From: an uncultured Desulfovibrio sp.
GTDB taxonomy: Bacteria; Desulfobacterota; Desulfovibrionia; Desulfovibrionales; Desulfovibrionaceae
Reading direction: 5' to 3'
NCBI GenBank assembly: GCA_913063155.1
Contig: CAJXYU010000001.1
Span: 992,001-1,056,000 of the forward strand
Length of the DNA stretch: 64,000 nucleotides
Part shown: positions 39,936 through 48,270 of the stretch, piece after piece
Numbering within the stretch: the stretch's first letter is position 1
How the letters are laid out: every line of letters starts with the position of its first letter
Position numbers and translations under genes: made by a program
The notes under the pieces: model-generated
Databases searched by the model: none
Seen by the model: only the letters and a program-made list of their open reading frames with translations
What the model was told of the DNA's origin: nothing

Positions 39936-40508
39936 TCAGCGGGGTCGCAAGGCTTCCAGAACGAATCCCCCGGCATGCCGGAGGATGTCTTCCGTGGTCA
40001 TGGCTTCAGGACGGCGCAGGCATACCGAGCGGACAATCCCCGGAATATACAAGGCCGTCAGATCGGGATGGGAGTCTGAGAAGACTTCTTTCTCAATGCC
40101 GCTGCGCAGGACGTTTTCTATAAGTTTATAAAGCTTGGCTCGCTCCCCGCTCCACCGGTTGTTGTCCGGGAGGCTGACGATGGCTCCCCGCAGCAGTTCG
40201 TAGAACGCCGCGTGGTTGTAGAGAGACTTGATGAGTTCTTCGATGATTCCGGTGAGTTGTGCCTTCGGATCGTTTTCGTTTTTGGCGATGTTGTCTTGTA
40301 TTCGCTCGATCAGTTTGCTGAAGTTTCGGAACAGGACCGCAAGATACAGTTCTTCCTTGCCTTCGAAGTACAGATACAGGGTGCCTTTGCCCACATGGGC
40401 AGCCTGGGCCACGTCATCAAGGAGGACCTTGTGGAACGGGCGCTTGGCAAAGAGGGAGGTTGCGGCGTCCAGAATTCGGTTTTTTTTGTCTTCATTGTCT
40501 TCGGGCAT
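39936..40508 (-). CDS. TetR/AcrR family transcriptional repressor
   Basis: A 190-residue regulator with the TetR HTH at about 10-55 (ILDAATSLFAKRPFHKVLLDDVAQAAHVGKGTLYLYF in order). The C-terminal ligand-binding half is unassigned. AAGGAAGAG precedes the ATG. Being first in the operon with emrA and emrB, and with a palindromic site 50 bases upstream, it should repress its own operon until a drug-like ligand binds. Confidence 0.92.
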   Translation of the reverse strand: MPEDNEDKKNRILDAATSLFAKRPFHKVLLDDVAQAAHVGKGTLYLYFEGKEELYLAVLFRNFSKLIERIQDNIAKNENDPKAQLTGIIEELIKSLYNHAAFYELLRGAIVSLPDNNRWSGERAKLYKLIENVLRSGIEKEVFSDSHPDLTALYIPGIVRSVCLRRPEAMTTEDILRHAGGFVLEALRPR

Positions 40509-40558
40509 GGCTCTTCCTTCTGTCCGGGCGTGATCCGGCGCTGCGGATCTTGGCCGGT

Positions 40559-40572
40559 ACTGACTGGTCAGT
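40559..40572. promoter_or_regulatory. TetR-type operator
   Basis: ACTGACTGGTCAGT is a perfect 6-2-6 palindrome, typical of AcrR/TetR-family operators, located 51 bases before the tetR start. A related but imperfect copy (ACTGACTTCGAGTTCTGG) is at 40617-40634. Confidence 0.65.
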
Positions 40573-40779
40573 TCTGGAAGAAGTCGATTACGCCCGGCTT
40601 GCGGCTTCTGTCAAAGACTGACTTCGAGTTCTGGGAAAGACCGATGTGTTCGCCGCTGCGACCTGGAAGTCGCCCGCCATAGGCAATGGAGGCCAGCCCT
40701 ATCCAGCCTTGCGTCGCATGGTGAAATGGCTGTAGGGTGTGGCTTTGGAGCGAAAGCGAATTTTCAACGTGGAGCATAC

Positions 40780-42207
40780 ATGGGCGGACATATCCTGATC
40801 ATAGACGATGAAGAGAGCATCCGTTTTTCCTTGCAGGGGATCCTGGAGGACGAGGGCCACGAGGTTCTCGGAGCCGGAAGCGGCGAGGAAGGCCTGGAGA
40901 TGATCGAGGCCGATCGGCCAGAAATCGTGTTTTTGGACATCTGGATGCCCGGCATGGACGGATTGGAGGTGATGGACAAGATCAAGGAGGTCCAAAATGA
41001 TCTGCCCGTGATCATGATTTCCGGGCACGGGACCATCGAAACCGCGGTCAAGGCGCTCAAGCAGGGCGCCTTTGACTTCATCGAAAAGCCGCTTTCTCTG
41101 GAAAAGGTGGTTGTCTCCACCCGCAACGCTCTTGAGGTGTCCCGGCTCATGCGTGAGAACGAGGCGCTCAAAACCCGTCTGTCCGACGACCATCCCGTCA
41201 GGCTCACGGGCGAGTCTTCGGCCATCCGGCAGCTCAACGACGTCATTTCCCGCGTCGCTCCCACCGAGGCCTGGGTGCTCATCACCGGCGAGAACGGGAC
41301 TGGCAAGGAGATCGTGGCCCGGTCCATTCACCACCAGAGCAAGAGGGCCGACAAGCCGCTCGTGGCCGTGAACTGTGCGGCCATTCCCGAAGAACTCATC
41401 GAGTCCGAGCTGTTCGGGCACGAGAAGGGCGCGTTCACCGGCGCGGACAAGGCCCAGGCAGGCAAGTTCGAACTGGCCGACGGAGGCACTCTGTTCCTGG
41501 ACGAGATAGGCGACATGAGCCTCAAGACTCAGGCCAAGATTTTGCGTATTCTCCAGGAGCAGCGGTTCGAGCGTGTAGGAGGCCGCAAGACCATGGAGGT
41601 GGACGTTCGCGTCATTGCGGCCACCAACAAGGACCTGCTCGCGGAGATCGAAAACGGCGCGTTTCGTGAGGACCTCTATTACCGGCTCAAGGTCTTTCCC
41701 CTGGAGGTCCCGCCGTTGCGTACGCGCGGCAGCGATGTGTCCATGCTCATTCAGGACTTCATGTCCAGTCTGGTCAGGATGCACGGGTTCAAGCCCCTTA
41801 CCTTCGATGACGGCGCCCTGGAGGCCCTTTCCCGTTATCCGTGGCCCGGCAATGTCCGTGAGCTCAAGAATTTCGTGGAGCGCATGTTCATCATGTATGC
41901 GGGGGAAACCGTGGGTGCAGAGATGCTGCCCCCCGAGTTCCGACCCGAGGCAGGCGCTTCGGTTGCCGAGTCTCAGGCCGATGTCGCCGCGCCCGCAGCC
42001 TGCGTGGCTGAAACGAATTCCCTGGAAACGCTTATCGCCGAGGGCCCTGCCGACCTCAAGCAGGCCCGCGCCGAGTTCGAGGCTTTGTTCCTGGCCTCCA
42101 AGCTGAAGGAATTCGAAGGTAACGTTTCCCAGCTTGCCAAGGCCGTGGGCATGGAGCGGTCTTCTCTTTACCGCAAGCTCAAAACCTACGATATTCAAGT
42201 GGACTGA
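40780..42207 (+). CDS. Sigma-54-dependent response regulator (NtrX-like)
   Basis: A 475-residue NtrC-class activator. The receiver has Asp53 in [12 protein letters not shown] and the typical [14 protein letters not shown]. The AAA+ domain has Walker A GENGTGKE, the sigma-54 contact loop GAFTGA and Walker [11 protein letters not shown] Fis-type HTH ends the protein ([25 protein letters not shown], in pieces), resembling NtrX. ATG 40780 has GGAG 5 bases upstream. No kinase gene is adjacent, so it is an orphan; sigma-54-type promoters elsewhere in the window are possible but unproven targets. Confidence 0.93.
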   Translation: MGGHILIIDDEESIRFSLQGILEDEGHEVLGAGSGEEGLEMIEADRPEIVFLDIWMPGMDGLEVMDKIKEVQNDLPVIMISGHGTIETAVKALKQGAFDFIEKPLSLEKVVVSTRNALEVSRLMRENEALKTRLSDDHPVRLTGESSAIRQLNDVISRVAPTEAWVLITGENGTGKEIVARSIHHQSKRADKPLVAVNCAAIPEELIESELFGHEKGAFTGADKAQAGKFELADGGTLFLDEIGDMSLKTQAKILRILQEQRFERVGGRKTMEVDVRVIAATNKDLLAEIENGAFREDLYYRLKVFPLEVPPLRTRGSDVSMLIQDFMSSLVRMHGFKPLTFDDGALEALSRYPWPGNVRELKNFVERMFIMYAGETVGAEMLPPEFRPEAGASVAESQADVAAPAACVAETNSLETLIAEGPADLKQARAEFEALFLASKLKEFEGNVSQLAKAVGMERSSLYRKLKTYDIQVD

Positions 42208-42242
42208 CAGGTTGCCCTAGTGGCCCGATTTGTTGCAAAGAA

Positions 42243-42283
42243 AAAAGCGCCCGCGCGTATTAAACATGCGCGCGGGCGCTTTT
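42243..42283 (+). terminator. Terminator of the NtrX-like gene
   Basis: A 15-bp stem AAAAGCGCCCGCGCG (42243-42257) with 42269-42283, 11-base loop, ending in TTTTCTCTTCT. Confidence 0.9.
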
Positions 42284-42431
42284 CTCTTCTGGCTTCCAGC
42301 ATGAACCACTTTGAACAGCCTGAAAGATATTATCCCGAGAGACGGATGCAGCTGGCCGATGCGAAAGTTGGAGACGCACAGGCAAAGGGGAGACTACTCA
42401 CTGTCCGCTGGAAGCGAAAATCAGGCACAAG

Positions 42432-42464
42432 AAAAGACCCTCCCCACAAGGGCGAGGGTCTTTT
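42432..42464 (-). terminator. Terminator of the LysM lipoprotein gene
   Basis: Arms AAAAGACCCTC (42432-42442) and GAGGGTCTTTT (42454-42464), 27 bases past the stop of the minus-strand gene; the minus strand reads a T-run after the stem. The plus strand also ends in TTTTT. Confidence 0.88.
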
Positions 42465-42491
42465 TATATTCTACTCGAATATGGCGCCGTA

Positions 42492-42953
42492 CTAGAAGCT
42501 GTAGCCCAGGGCGGCACGCATTTCAGCCGGAATCATGGCTTCCGTGCCGGGCTCAAGGGCCTTCCACGGTGCACCGGCTTCCTTGCGGGACGCCTTCACT
42601 TCTTCAAGGTCGAAACCGTAGCGGGGAATCTCGAATTCCTGGCCGGGGTAGATCAGGTCGGGATTCTTGATCTTGTCGCGGTTGGCCTTGTAGATCAGAG
42701 GCCACATGAACGGATCGTTGTAAATATGTTTGTATTCGGAAATCCACCACAGGCATTCGCCCTTGGTGACGGTGTGGCTTACAGGCAGTGCGTCATACTC
42801 GGCCTTGTACAGATCCATGGGATCCTTGACCACGGTTTCAGTGGTTTCGGTTTCTTCCACCACAACCACTTCCGGTTCGGTTTGTACCTTTTTGGAACAG
42901 CCCCAGGCGAATACCACGCACAGGGCGATTGCAAGCAATGTCAGCTTCTTCAT
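42492..42953 (-). CDS. LysM-domain lipoprotein
   Basis: A 153-residue envelope protein. The N-terminus MKKLTLLAIALCVVFAWGCS is a lipoprotein signal with Cys19 as the likely lipidated residue. A Val/Glu/Thr-rich linker follows, then one LysM-like module (about 77-128: HTVTKGECLWWISEYKHIYNDP, YPGQEFEIP) that binds peptidoglycan glycan strands. The short C-terminal tail is unassigned. GAGGAGG precedes the ATG at 42953; the longer frame to 43007 is not supported. It is downstream of the Lon-like operon with a 50-base gap, so it may be in the same transcript or have its own promoter. Confidence 0.88.
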   Translation of the reverse strand: MKKLTLLAIALCVVFAWGCSKKVQTEPEVVVVEETETTETVVKDPMDLYKAEYDALPVSHTVTKGECLWWISEYKHIYNDPFMWPLIYKANRDKIKNPDLIYPGQEFEIPRYGFDLEEVKASRKEAGAPWKALEPGTEAMIPAEMRAALGYSF

Positions 42954-43003
42954 TGTAACGGCCTCCTCAAGTTGTATTGTTCCGACAGACCATATTTTCC
43001 AAG

Positions 43004-43771
43004 TCAAGTTTCTATCCTAGTGGCCCAATTATCAATTATTTTCTTTTCTTGCAACACTAATCTGCTCTCGGGATTCAGCTTGAGAGCGCCTTCTACTGCA
43101 TTGCGCGCCTCTTCCACCCAGCCGCCCTTGCGGAGGCTCTGGCTGGCCAGTACATAGAGCCTCTCAGGCTCGCCGCCGTAGACGGCCTGCATAAGTCCTT
43201 TATATTCTTTGGAGAATACGGATTTCACCATGTCGCCCCGCGCATAGATGAAGCGGGCCAGCAATGCATTATCCCGGTGTCTTGTCAAGTAGTAAGGCAG
43301 CAGCTGCCTGCATTTTGCAATGATGAAGCGGATTCGTTCTATTTCACGGCGCATGCTCTCCTCGGTCTGGCTGAGCACCTGGAACAGCTCGTCGGTGATG
43401 TGCTTTTCCGACTGCTGCAGGTTGCCTTCAAAGAGTTCATGGAACCAGGGGGCGTACTTCTGCTTCTGGTAGGTGTCCTCTTTGAGTTTGAGGGTTTCGT
43501 GGAAGATGTAGCCCAGGGCCCAGTCCAGGAACTGTCCGGCCAGCGGGTTGTCCGGATCGTTGCGGAACACGTGGTGGGCCGTGTCCTTCATGCGCCAGAG
43601 GATGCCCTTGTCCATCTCGTCGCCCACCAGGTCCTTGAGTACCTCGAAGCTCATGGTGCCGTCGTCGTCGAAATTCCGGAACTGTTCCTCCAGGGCCAAG
43701 CTGGCCTGACAGAAATTGCGGAACAGGTCGCGCACGAATTCCGGCAGCTTGGAACGGATCCATTTGGACAT
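43004..43771 (-). CDS. Protein of unknown function coupled to a Lon-like protease
   Basis: A 255-residue soluble protein I do not recognise. It is mostly helical, with Trp, Phe and charged residues spread evenly, and its last 70 residues (GEPERLYVLASQSLRKGGWVEEARNAVEGALKLNPESRLVL in order) look like a tetratricopeptide-type repeat pair. There is no signal peptide or membrane segment. Its ATG directly follows the TAG of the Lon-like gene (TAGATG), with AAGGAG inside that gene, so the two are translationally coupled and probably act together, for example as adaptor or substrate of the protease (inference). Confidence 0.8.
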   Translation of the reverse strand: MSKWIRSKLPEFVRDLFRNFCQASLALEEQFRNFDDDGTMSFEVLKDLVGDEMDKGILWRMKDTAHHVFRNDPDNPLAGQFLDWALGYIFHETLKLKEDTYQKQKYAPWFHELFEGNLQQSEKHITDELFQVLSQTEESMRREIERIRFIIAKCRQLLPYYLTRHRDNALLARFIYARGDMVKSVFSKEYKGLMQAVYGGEPERLYVLASQSLRKGGWVEEARNAVEGALKLNPESRLVLQEKKIIDNWATRIET

Positions 43772-46180
43772 CTATTTCTTCTCCTTGTTGCCGTTGGGGA
43801 CGGCCAGTTCGGCCAGTTCGCCCAACCGGTCGTCCACGCGCCTGTACACGGTGCCCAGCGGGAATTTCCCGGACTTGCCGCGGACGCCTGCGCGCATGCC
43901 CATGAGGATTTCCACGGCCCGCTCGATGGTCCGGACCGGGAAGATGTGGAATCTGTCCTCCTCCACGGCCCTGACCACTTCCTCGCTCAGCATGAGGTTG
44001 TCCACGTTGTCGGCCGGGATGAGAACGCCCTGTTCGCCTGTGAGGCCTCTGCGGCGGCAGACCTGGAAGAACCCTTCGATCTTGCTGGTGACCCCTCCCA
44101 CGGCCATGATCGCGCCGCTCTGGCTCACAGCTCCGGTAAAGGCGTAGTTCAGGTTCACGGGCATGCCGGCCAGGGCCGAAAGCAGGGCCACCAGTTCCGC
44201 GCCCGAGGCCGAGTCGCCCTCGATGCCCGCGTAGCTCTGCTCGAAGCACAGGGAGCCGGTGAGCACGATGGGCTTGTTCTGGGCGAACATGCCCAGCAGG
44301 TAGCTCTTGAGGATCATCATGGCCTTGGTGTGGATGGGGCCGCCCAGTTCAGCCTCGCGCTCCAGGTCCAGGATGCCTCCGTGTCCCACGCCCACGGTGC
44401 AGGCGATGCGGTGCGGCAGGCCGAACTCGTAGTCTCCGAACAAGGTCACGGACAGGCCGTTGACCTGACCGACGGCTGAACCGCCCGTGGAGACCTTGAT
44501 GACTTCCCGGTCGTAGTCGGCCATGAACTCCTCCTCATAGAGGTTGGAGCGGAAGTCGCGGGCCTTGATGGCCTCCTGCAGGATCTCTGCGTCCACCATT
44601 TTCTTGCCGTGCATCCGGGCCAGGGTGGAAGCCTCCATCATGCGTTCGCGCACCAGCGGGAAATACAGGGAGAGCCGCTTCTGGTCTTCGGCCAGCAGCG
44701 ACCCGAAGTCCACCAGGCCGGCCAGGGCCTCGCGGGTGAACGGCAGGGAGTCGGTCTTGCGGCATATCTCCCCTATGGCGGCCAGGTATTTCCTGATGTT
44801 GGGAGCGGTGCGTTCGGCCCAGGATTGCAGGTGGGCCTTGAGCTTGAAGTATTTTGCGAATCTGTCGTCGTGGTACAGGAGCATTTCGTAATGTTCGTCC
44901 GTGCCTATGAGCACCACGCGAAGCTCCAGGGGAATGGGGCCGGGCTCGATGGTTCGGGCGCGAACCTGGTCCGGCTCCACCGGGTCTTCGATGCGGGATT
45001 GGCCGGCGCGCAGGGCGCGGAGCAGGCCTTCCCAGGAGGACTGATTGGACAACAGGTCCTCCACGTTGAGGACCAGGTAGCCGTGGTTGGCCTTGTGGAT
45101 GGCTCCGGCCTTGATCAAAGTGTGATCCGTGTACAGGGCCCCCATTTCGGACTCGCGTTCGATGCTGCCCAGCAGGTTGAAGACCGTGGGGTGATCCTCC
45201 AGCACCACGGGTGCGCCCTTGCATTTGCCGTTGTCCACGAACAGGTTGACTTCGAAGCGGGTGAAAAAGTCTTCTCCCGGATGTTCCACGCCCAGTCCGG
45301 GAATGGACGGCTCGCGGGGCAGGAGCTGGTCGTAGTTTTCGACCACCTCGTCCTCAAGCAGGGTGAAGTAATCCTTGAGGCACTCTATGCGCTCGAACTT
45401 TTCGCGTATGGGGTCATGGAACTCCTTGAGCACGGAGCGGGCGGTCTCCTTGTGCAGTTCGTCCTCGTCCTTGCGCAGGGTTTGCTCGTTCTTGTTGATC
45501 TGCCGCAGGTAGACCGAGACATCGTCCAGCAGAGCCTCCCCCCGCGCCTTGAGTTTCTTCTTGAGGGCTGCGTCCAGCTTGTCGAAGTCGGCCTCGCCCA
45601 CCACCTGGCCGTCCACCACCGGGGTCAGGGTGAGCACGCCGTCGTCGTCGAAGCGGACCTTGAAGTCCTGCCGGTCGGCGATCTCCTCCATTTTGGTGAA
45701 GAGCTCTTCCCGCCTGGTGCTGTACTTGCGGATCAGGCTTTCATGTTTTTTCTGAAATGCCTCTTTTTCGAAGCGCAGGGGCAGCTCGGTTTTGAGCTTG
45801 GACATGGCCTTGGATTGGGCGTTCTTGAATTTGCGGCCTTGGCCCGCGGGCATTGCCAGGGCCAGGGGCTTGTCCTCGTCCTCGAAGTTGTAGACGTAGA
45901 CCCAGTCCTGGGGCGTGGGGGCCTTGGCGGCCAGCGGGGCGAGGAAACTCTGCACGAAATAGGTGCGGCCCAGGTTGGGCTGTCCCGCCACATAGACGTT
46001 GTATTCGTTGCCCTTGATGCGCAGGGCCATGGTCAGGGCCTGGATGGCCCTGGGTTGGAACTTGTCGATGGTGCTGCGGGTCGGGAGTTCCTCGCTGGAT
46101 GCGTAGGAAACCTTTGTCGGGTCCAGGCTGGCGCGCAGTTTTTTGGCGTCGAGAGCTTTTTTCATATGATTTTTTATCAT
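43772..46180 (-). CDS. Lon-like ATP-dependent protease (AAA_32 / YcbZ-type)
   Basis: An 802-residue AAA+ protease related to the LonB/YcbZ group. The P-loop is VAGQPNLGRT with Arg in place of the usual lysine, as is common in this group. A helical, charged insertion (about 110-300) separates it from the rest of the ATPase (VEDLLSNQSSWEGLLRAL near 385). The C-terminal Lon protease domain has Ser657 in EGDSASGAELVALLSALAG and Lys700 in VTSKIEGFF, the Ser-Lys dyad. There is no N-terminal LAN domain, unlike LonA. An inverted repeat lies 38 bases upstream. The next gene is fused by adjacency. Likely a protein quality-control or regulated protease. Confidence 0.9.
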   Translation of the reverse strand: MIKNHMKKALDAKKLRASLDPTKVSYASSEELPTRSTIDKFQPRAIQALTMALRIKGNEYNVYVAGQPNLGRTYFVQSFLAPLAAKAPTPQDWVYVYNFEDEDKPLALAMPAGQGRKFKNAQSKAMSKLKTELPLRFEKEAFQKKHESLIRKYSTRREELFTKMEEIADRQDFKVRFDDDGVLTLTPVVDGQVVGEADFDKLDAALKKKLKARGEALLDDVSVYLRQINKNEQTLRKDEDELHKETARSVLKEFHDPIREKFERIECLKDYFTLLEDEVVENYDQLLPREPSIPGLGVEHPGEDFFTRFEVNLFVDNGKCKGAPVVLEDHPTVFNLLGSIERESEMGALYTDHTLIKAGAIHKANHGYLVLNVEDLLSNQSSWEGLLRALRAGQSRIEDPVEPDQVRARTIEPGPIPLELRVVLIGTDEHYEMLLYHDDRFAKYFKLKAHLQSWAERTAPNIRKYLAAIGEICRKTDSLPFTREALAGLVDFGSLLAEDQKRLSLYFPLVRERMMEASTLARMHGKKMVDAEILQEAIKARDFRSNLYEEEFMADYDREVIKVSTGGSAVGQVNGLSVTLFGDYEFGLPHRIACTVGVGHGGILDLEREAELGGPIHTKAMMILKSYLLGMFAQNKPIVLTGSLCFEQSYAGIEGDSASGAELVALLSALAGMPVNLNYAFTGAVSQSGAIMAVGGVTSKIEGFFQVCRRRGLTGEQGVLIPADNVDNLMLSEEVVRAVEEDRFHIFPVRTIERAVEILMGMRAGVRGKSGKFPLGTVYRRVDDRLGELAELAVPNGNKEKK

Positions 46181-46217
46181 GGTAATCCGTGCGTTACCAG
46201 AGTCGGTTTTTTTATGG

Positions 46218-46253
46218 GTGACAAGGAATACTCACTTTGCAACCGCTTGTCAC
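46218..46253. promoter_or_regulatory. Inverted repeat upstream of the Lon-like gene
   Basis: GTGACAAG (46218-46225) and CTTGTCAC (46246-46253) form a perfect 8-bp dyad with a 20-base spacer, placed where the promoter of the protease gene should be. Possible operator. Confidence 0.5.
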
Positions 46254-46300
46254 GAATGAGGATGGGATAAAAAACGGAAGTGGGGGAGGGAAGGGGAGGA

Positions 46301-47149
46301 TCAGGCGTTTTTAGAGCGTCTGGTTTCCCTTTTCCTGAGGCTGTTGAAAAATTCGGCCAGGACCATGATCAGGGCCGTGATGGCCATGAGCACCAGCGAG
46401 AGGGCCGCGGCCGCCGGAAAGTCCGTGCCGGTCTCTGAGATCTTGCTGTAGAGCACCAGTGGCAGGATGTTCACCTGCGTGCCCACCAGGGCCAGAGCCG
46501 TGCCGTAGGCGCCGATGGCCACTGCGGCGGTCAGGCAATAGGCGGCGATGGCGCTGGGCAGAATCTGGGGGACCAGGATTTCCCAGCAGGCGCGGAAAGC
46601 GCCGGCTCCGAGGGACTTGGCCGCGGCGATCTGGGATTTGTCAAAGTTGACGACCACAGGCAGCAGAATCATGACCACACGGGGGATGAGGTAGTAGGAA
46701 TAGGCAAAGCCCAGCCCCAGCGGTGTGTAGATGAAGCCCCCCACCGTGGCCGGGTCGGCTCCCAGCTTGGCCAGGAGCAGGGTCAGGAAGCCTGCGCGAC
46801 CGAAGACGAGAATGAATCCGTAGGCGATGATCAGCCCGGAAAAGGTCAGGGGCAGGGAGATGAGAAAGAGGAGCGAGGTGCGTAAATGGGGCTTCTGTCG
46901 CGCCAAGAACAGGGCGGTGGCGAAGCCCACCAGCAGGGAGAAGGCCGGTGCTGCGGTCCCCAGGACCAGGCTGCCGCGCAGCCCCTTCCAGAAGACCGGA
47001 TCTTCGACCAGGATGACGAATGCGGCCCCTCCCCCGGCAAAGGCCTCCACGACCAGCACCGAGAGAGGGGCGAGAAAGAAGAGAAGAATGAAAAGGACGC
47101 CCGGAGTACCAAGCGCAGCCAGGACAGAATTACGGGTCGTCATGTTCAT
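46301..47149 (-). CDS. ABC transporter permease (spermidine/iron/phosphonate type)
   Basis: A 282-residue inner-membrane permease with about six helices. The coupling EAA motif is AAKSLGAGAFRACWEILVPQILP (around 180). It belongs to the PotB/FbpB-like class that pairs with a family 1 binding protein. It is the last gene of the four-gene operon permease-ATPase-binding protein-permease and starts 15 bases after the binding-protein stop, with GGGAG before the ATG. Confidence 0.88.
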   Translation of the reverse strand: MNMTTRNSVLAALGTPGVLFILLFFLAPLSVLVVEAFAGGGAAFVILVEDPVFWKGLRGSLVLGTAAPAFSLLVGFATALFLARQKPHLRTSLLFLISLPLTFSGLIIAYGFILVFGRAGFLTLLLAKLGADPATVGGFIYTPLGLGFAYSYYLIPRVVMILLPVVVNFDKSQIAAAKSLGAGAFRACWEILVPQILPSAIAAYCLTAAVAIGAYGTALALVGTQVNILPLVLYSKISETGTDFPAAAALSLVLMAITALIMVLAEFFNSLRKRETRRSKNA

Positions 47150-47164
47150 CTTCTCCCAGGAAGC

Positions 47165-48241
47165 TTATTGGCCCAGGACGGCTTTGGCCCAGGACTTGTC
47201 GATGGTTTCTTTGAGGGCCTTGGCCTTGACCACGTCGAGGGGCTTGATCTGCGGGGCGTCGGGCAGCATGGAGGCCACGTCGGCGGGCAATTTTACGCCG
47301 GGCACCGAAGGACGAACAAAGCCCTCGGCAAAGGTCGCCTGACCGGTTTCCGTCATGATGTAGTTCAGCCACAGCTTGCCCGCGTTCGGGTTGGGGCCGT
47401 TTTTGACCAGGCTGATGGCGTATGGGGCCGCTGCCGAGGCCTCGGCGGGGATGATCACGGATACGTCGTCGCCCATGCCGTCCTTGTACTTGGCCTTGAG
47501 GCCGTCGTTTTCATAGCCGATCCAGATGGGGATTTCACCTTTGACGAATTGGGCGTAGGGCGTGGTTCCCACGGTGCGCATGACGTTGCCGGCCTTGTGC
47601 AGCCCGGCCAGATAGTCGATGCCGGGCATGACGTCGTCCATGCTTCCGCCGTTGGCGAAGGCCGCGGCAAAGGCGATCACCTGTCCCTGCCCCGTAGAGC
47701 GCGGATCAAGATAGACCACGCTGTTTTTGTACCGGGGGTCCATGAGTTCGGCCCAGGAGGTGGGCGGGGTCTTGATCAGCTTGTTGTTGACGATGAAGGC
47801 TATGTTCAGGGTGTGGATGGTGAACCACTCGCCCTTGGCCTGGCGGAACGCCTTGGGCAGTTTTTCGAAGTTCACGGGCTTGAAGCCGGTGACCACGCCC
47901 TTTTCCGAGGCGCTCACCGCCGATCCGGCAAAGTAGTAGGCCGTGTCCGCCTGGGGACGGTTACGGGCCTTTTCCAGTGTGACTACGGTCACGGCCGATC
48001 CAAGGTCGTTGTAGACCATTTCCACGCCGGGGTAGCGCTTCTTGAAGGCCTTGAACTGGGCCTTCCAGTTGGCCCAGGTGGGGCCGGTGTCAAAGGAAAC
48101 CACCAGGCCTTCCTTCTTGGCTTTTTCGTAAAGCGCCCGCTCTCCCTTGTAGAGTTCCGGCCCGTCAAAGGCAAAGGCCTGGGCCGTCAGCATGACCGCC
48201 ATGGCGGTCGCCAACATCCATTTCAAGACAATACGGTTCAT
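47165..48241 (-). CDS. ABC transporter periplasmic substrate-binding protein
   Basis: A 358-residue binding protein with a signal peptide MNRIVLKWMLATAMAVMLTAQAFA (in two parts: n-region NRIVLK, cleavage after AFA about residue 24). The mature domain (EKAKKEGLVVSFDTG, VVYLDPRSTGQGQVIAFAAAF, GEIPIWIGYEND) is of the family 1 type used for Fe3+, polyamines, sulfate, thiamine or 2-aminoethylphosphonate. The iron-binding tyrosine pair of FbpA is not evident. Substrate therefore unresolved. GAGGAG precedes the ATG. It is placed between the ATPase and the second permease gene. Confidence 0.85.
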   Translation of the reverse strand: MNRIVLKWMLATAMAVMLTAQAFAFDGPELYKGERALYEKAKKEGLVVSFDTGPTWANWKAQFKAFKKRYPGVEMVYNDLGSAVTVVTLEKARNRPQADTAYYFAGSAVSASEKGVVTGFKPVNFEKLPKAFRQAKGEWFTIHTLNIAFIVNNKLIKTPPTSWAELMDPRYKNSVVYLDPRSTGQGQVIAFAAAFANGGSMDDVMPGIDYLAGLHKAGNVMRTVGTTPYAQFVKGEIPIWIGYENDGLKAKYKDGMGDDVSVIIPAEASAAAPYAISLVKNGPNPNAGKLWLNYIMTETGQATFAEGFVRPSVPGVKLPADVASMLPDAPQIKPLDVVKAKALKETIDKSWAKAVLGQ

Positions 48242-48270
48242 GTGCGTTCTCCTCAGGGGCGAAGCCCCGG

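Noticed and set aside
42220-42495. 91-codon plus-strand frame over the terminators downstream of the NtrX-like gene
   Set aside because: It runs through two terminator hairpins and has no ribosome site or protein-like composition.
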